DNA of 52,471 bases from QALR01 sp045124015 (lineage in GTDB: Bacteria; Bacillota; Clostridia; Oscillospirales; CAG-272). Positions 50,045 through 52,471 of this stretch are shown in pieces. Where the stretch lies: the NCBI GenBank assembly GCA_045124015.1, contig JBGVLA010000108.1:1-52471 (forward strand). The letters are read 5' to 3'. Under the pieces are notes generated by a model that was not told the origin of the DNA, made no database searches, and worked only from the letters and a program-made list of their open reading frames with translations. The translations under genes were made by a program, and so were the position numbers. Position 1 is the stretch's first letter, and each line of letters opens with the position of its first letter.

Positions 50045-50235
50045 TGCTCTTTTGTATGCAATGTGAAAAGCGGCTCACCTCAGATGAAATTGCCATCTAT
50101 CGCCGTTTGATCTACCGCGATGCGGAAGAATATCTCTGCAAAGCCTGTCTTGCCGAAAAGATGAAGACCACGGAAACGGAGATCGAACGCAAGATCGAGC
50201 ATTTCAAAAGCATTGGTTGTACCCTTTTTTCATAA
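50044..50235 (+). CDS. Small zinc-ribbon protein coupled to GH27
   Basis: A 63-residue protein with two CxxC pairs (CMQC at residues 4-7 and CKAC near 32-35), separated by an Arg/Tyr-rich stretch and followed by a charged helix, as in small zinc ribbons. Its ATG shares one base with the GH27 stop (TAATG), so translation is coupled. I do not recognise a function. Confidence 0.7.
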   Translation: MLFCMQCEKRLTSDEIAIYRRLIYRDAEEYLCKACLAEKMKTTETEIERKIEHFKSIGCTLFS

Positions 50236-50251
50236 ATGAAACACATGAGGT

Positions 50252-50316
50252 CAAGGAGGCGATGCCTCCTTGCACTTCTTTTTGCATCCTTTTTCTTGGT
50301 GGCAAGAAAAAGGATG
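50252..50316 (+). repeat. Two tandem hairpins, related to the dispersed repeats
   Basis: CAAGGAGGC/GCCTCCTTG is followed by CATCCTTTTTCTTG/CAAGAAAAAGGATG (loop GTGG). The second resembles the T-rich hairpin of the elements at 13147 and 17622 in style, though the sequence differs. The first with CACTTCTTTTT may terminate the GH27 unit. Confidence 0.55.
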
Positions 50317-50354
50317 TGTTCACAGAAAATTTGAAAATGAACGCATACCGCCTC

Positions 50355-50383
50355 TTGACTTGTATTGCAAGTTGGAGTATAAT
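50355..50383 (+). promoter_or_regulatory. Promoter of the unknown membrane-anchored protein
   Basis: TTGACT and TATAAT with 17-bp spacing, giving a leader of about 125 nt with a CAATGC/GCATTG hairpin (50481-50495) just before the ribosome binding site. Confidence 0.7.
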
Positions 50384-50514
50384 AGATATGTTAACATTTT
50401 TCTTGTGAAATCAGAAAAAGAATATATCTGCGCAAGATCCATTCGACTACGCAATGACAGCGCGCGGAACATATTTTCACGCAATGCGAAGCATTGCACA
50501 ATGGAGGTGGTTAT

Positions 50515-51462
50515 ATGGCGGAAACATGGGAAGATTTCGGTGAACTTGCCAAAGAAGAGCGATATCAAGCGAAATCAAAGCTCGGCAAATTCTTCAGTTT
50601 CCGAACACTCAAAAAATTTCTGAAGCTTCTGATATATATACTCGTTCTTGTGGTTTACGGACTTCTTTTCTTCCGACTTTGCACAGGCAAACCGCCGAAA
50701 ACACTCTCCGAGATCCTTTGGACCGAGTCTGTTCATCAAGCATATACCGAAGACAAAGAAAATTTCTTCGTTTACGAACAAGAGCCTATCGAAAGCATGG
50801 CAAAGGACGGCTATTTCAGCATCTCCGATATTCGTTATATCCCGAATGCAAGCTCCTTCCAGCTCACAGTGCGTTATAACAACAGCTCCATTGAAGCGCT
50901 CGAAAAAGCTTTGATCGAAAAAGAAACGGTTGCTCGCAGAAATGCCTTGAAGGAAGCATATCCGTCTCTCTCTGAAACGGAGCTGGAAGAAAAGCTTTCT
51001 GCTTCTCTTGCGGAAGATCCCATCGTCATCGATGACCTTGGAACACTTCCGTTCGTATTCGTTCTTCGTGATGATTACGGCAATGTGTATTCGGAATACA
51101 GCTATATTCACGATTCCAAGACCGTATATCAATATATGCGTATTTCTTATGAAAACGTAGCGCTTTTCGGCTCGGGTGAACAGATTGCCCCCGAAAAGAA
51201 TTATCCAACGCCCGACACTTCTATGCCCGGTTATATTTATAAGGGCACGAACGAAAGCGACGGCAAAGAGGTCCATTATCTCTATTTGGATATGTATTAT
51301 GCAAATGACGTTGATGTATACAGTGAAACCTTTGCATATCCGCTTCAGGTCTATACGGAAACCTCCGATCTTACGCATTATGAGTATGAAGATGAGATCA
51401 AGAGCGCACCCGTAAGTGATTTGACCGTGGTCAATATCCCGAGCAAAGCAAAAGAAAACTAA
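50515..51462 (+). CDS. Unknown single-pass membrane protein with extracytoplasmic domain
   Basis: I do not recognise this 315-residue protein. It has a cytoplasmic N-terminus (1-35, charged), one membrane helix (about 36-55) and an outside domain of about 260 residues. The outside domain is rich in Tyr, Glu, Asp and Ser and has a helical stretch around 125-165 (LIEKETVARRNALKEAY). The ATG after GGAGGTGG was chosen. It lies just before rnpB, with no terminator seen between them. Confidence 0.75.
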   Translation: MAETWEDFGELAKEERYQAKSKLGKFFSFRTLKKFLKLLIYILVLVVYGLLFFRLCTGKPPKTLSEILWTESVHQAYTEDKENFFVYEQEPIESMAKDGYFSISDIRYIPNASSFQLTVRYNNSSIEALEKALIEKETVARRNALKEAYPSLSETELEEKLSASLAEDPIVIDDLGTLPFVFVLRDDYGNVYSEYSYIHDSKTVYQYMRISYENVALFGSGEQIAPEKNYPTPDTSMPGYIYKGTNESDGKEVHYLYLDMYYANDVDVYSETFAYPLQVYTETSDLTHYEYEDEIKSAPVSDLTVVNIPSKAKEN

Positions 51463-51471
51463 ATATCAAAG

Positions 51472-51842
51472 AACTGACCGCGCCGAACAATCGCGTGATA
51501 TGTTGCCGAAAGGTATTATCATGAGGAAAGTCCGGGCTTCATAGGGCAGGATAACGGATAACATCCGCCGGAGGCGACTCCCGGGAAAGTGCAACAGAAA
51601 TAAACCGCCATACTCCGTATGGTAAGGATGGAAAGGCGAGGTAAGAGCTCACCGACGTTCAGGTAACTGCGCGTGCCATGTAAACCCTATCCGAAGCAAC
51701 ACCCTGCAAAATTCGGTTGGCCCGACCGAGCGAAAGCTCTATGCATGGTGGCAGTATGGGTCTTCTCATACGAGCCGTTTGGTAACAAACGGCAAAGATA
51801 GATGATTGTTCTCGACAGAACCCGGCTTACAGGGCGGTCAGT
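51472..51842 (+). ncRNA. rnpB: RNase P RNA
   Basis: About 371 nt containing the universal segments GAGGAAAGTCCGGGC near the 5' side, GAAAGTGCAACAGAAA in the middle, and GACAGAACCCGGCTTACAG near the 3' side. The ends pair as P1 (CTGACCGC with GCGGTCAG). It is the catalytic RNA that matures tRNA 5' ends. Exact ends are estimated from P1. Confidence 0.95.
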
Positions 51843-51855
51843 CCTAAGATAAAAC

Positions 51856-51887
51856 AAAAAAGAACTGCGATGAGCAGTTCTTTTTCA
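51856..51887 (+). terminator. Terminator of rnpB
   Basis: A 12-bp perfect stem (AAAAAGAACTGC and complement, loop GATGA) ending in TTTTT. Confidence 0.88.
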
Positions 51888-51912
51888 ACTGATGCGATAT
51901 CATAATCTGATT

Positions 51913-52015
51913 TACGCCCTCTCACCCGACTTTCGTCGGGAGCTCTCCCGAAGGGCGAGCCTCAGGGCTCGTGCAACCTTAGGGGTATGGGCTTTGCCCT
52001 ATGCCTTTGTAATAC
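51913..52015. repeat. Multi-hairpin palindromic region
   Basis: No gene. Successive short hairpins occur: CCCGAC/GTCGGG, GAGCCT-like GAGCC/GGCTC, ATAGGGC-type around TGGGCTTTGCCCTA, and TTTGT/ACAAA. The CCCGACTTTCGTCGGG core resembles intergenic palindromic repeats common in gut Clostridia, but only one copy is present here. Confidence 0.5.
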
Positions 52016-52072
52016 AAAGGAAAAACTGGCGCGATAAAACAGAACGATAAATAAGAATTTGACGAGGTGACT

Positions 52073-52471
52073 ATGAATATTACTCCTACCGAAAACGAAA
52101 TCAAATATATACGAGAAGAGCTCAATCAATTCAATAATGAGAGAGTCGGCGAGGATGGTCATACACCTCTAAACATCGTGGAATATGACACCAACGGCAA
52201 TATTATTGGTGGTATTCTCGGTGGAACTTATTGGGGGTGGATGTATGTAGATATTCTTTGGGTACACGAAAACCACCGCTATAAAGGCATTGGATCAAAG
52301 CTCTTGCGTGAAGCTGAAAAAGAAGCTGTCCGCAGAGGTTGCCATCACGTTCATCTTGATACAATGAGTTGGCAAGCTCCCGAATTTTATCAAAAGCACG
52401 GGTATGAAGTGATTGGCATTCTTCCCGATATTCCGAATGGCAATCAAAAATATCTGCTTATGAAAGCATTG
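52073..52471 (+). CDS. GNAT family N-acetyltransferase (3' end outside the window)
   Basis: Reading from the ATG after GAGGTG gives 133 residues without a stop before the window ends. It has the acetyl-CoA-binding motif A (VDILWVHENHRYKGIGSKLL, with the R/Q-x-x-G-x-G/A pattern as YKGIGS) and motif B (WQAPEFYQKHGYEVIG). The acyl-acceptor substrate is unknown. The gene seems nearly complete, since GNAT proteins of this type are about 135-150 residues. Confidence 0.85.
   Translation, partial: MNITPTENEIKYIREELNQFNNERVGEDGHTPLNIVEYDTNGNIIGGILGGTYWGWMYVDILWVHENHRYKGIGSKLLREAEKEAVRRGCHHVHLDTMSWQAPEFYQKHGYEVIGILPDIPNGNQKYLLMKAL

Overview
The window looks like chromosomal DNA from a strictly or largely anaerobic member of Clostridia (Bacillota), probably a gut-associated lineage. 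The evidence is the class III ribonucleotide reductase pair nrdD-nrdG, sigma-A promoters of TTGACA-17-TATAAT type, AAAGGA/GGAGG ribosome binding sites, BspA-type leucine-rich-repeat lipoproteins, plant-glycan hydrolases (GH43, GH27), an ECF sigma/anti-sigma pair typical of Clostridia, and tRNA genes that all encode CCA. I cannot assign a genus from sequence alone. No prophage, transposase, CRISPR array or antibiotic-resistance cassette was recognised.

Layout. 1-4.7 kb: an MFS transporter diverging from an AlkD-type DNA glycosylase, an XRE-type membrane regulator, and pnuC behind an attenuator-like leader. 4.8-7.7 kb: nrdD-nrdG under a perfect promoter overlapped by two NrdR-like boxes. 7.9-13.1 kb: glycerol kinase, an alpha/beta hydrolase resembling monoglyceride lipases, a DegV fatty-acid-binding protein and a FakA-type fatty-acid kinase, which together could turn host or dietary glycerides into glycerol-3-phosphate and acyl-phosphate. 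13.3-15.2 kb: ECF sigma factor with overlapping anti-sigma gene. 15.3-17.5 kb: pgk-tpiA. 17.7-27.1 kb: a long leftward series, uppP-ftsK-tmk-DJ-1-MTHFS-CPBP-mltG-trhP, mixing cell-wall, division and housekeeping functions. 27.2-28.1 kb: two half-size TauE/SafE exporter genes. 28.2-32.8 kb: two convergent leucine-rich-repeat lipoprotein genes.

33-36.5 kb: a tRNA-Gly and a three-gene unit (NahK-like sugar kinase, fused Wzz/BY-kinase with a tyrosine-rich tail, CpsB-type phosphatase) that probably controls exopolysaccharide. 36.7-44.0 kb: the complete F-type ATP synthase operon, atpZ/I-like genes and atpBEFHAGDC. The c subunit carries the two-carboxylate signature of Na+-coupled rotors. 44.2-46.6 kb: GH43 beta-xylosidase and a HAD phosphatase. 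46.6-47.6 kb: a small accessory island beside tRNA-Cys, with one AT-rich orphan gene bracketed by 21-bp inverted repeats and 87-bp direct repeats. 47.6-48.7 kb: a leftward five-tRNA operon (Val, Asp, Phe, Gly, Cys) and a rightward pair (Met, Glu). 48.9-52.5 kb: GH27 alpha-galactosidase coupled to a small zinc-ribbon protein, an unknown membrane-anchored protein, rnpB, a palindromic repeat region and a GNAT acetyltransferase cut by the window end.

Most of the window is ordinary core genome. The stretches that repay a second look are the pnuC leader, the glyceride/fatty-acid kinase cluster, the sodium-type ATP synthase, the tRNA-Cys island with its hairpin that includes the tRNA 3' end, and the BY-kinase tail.
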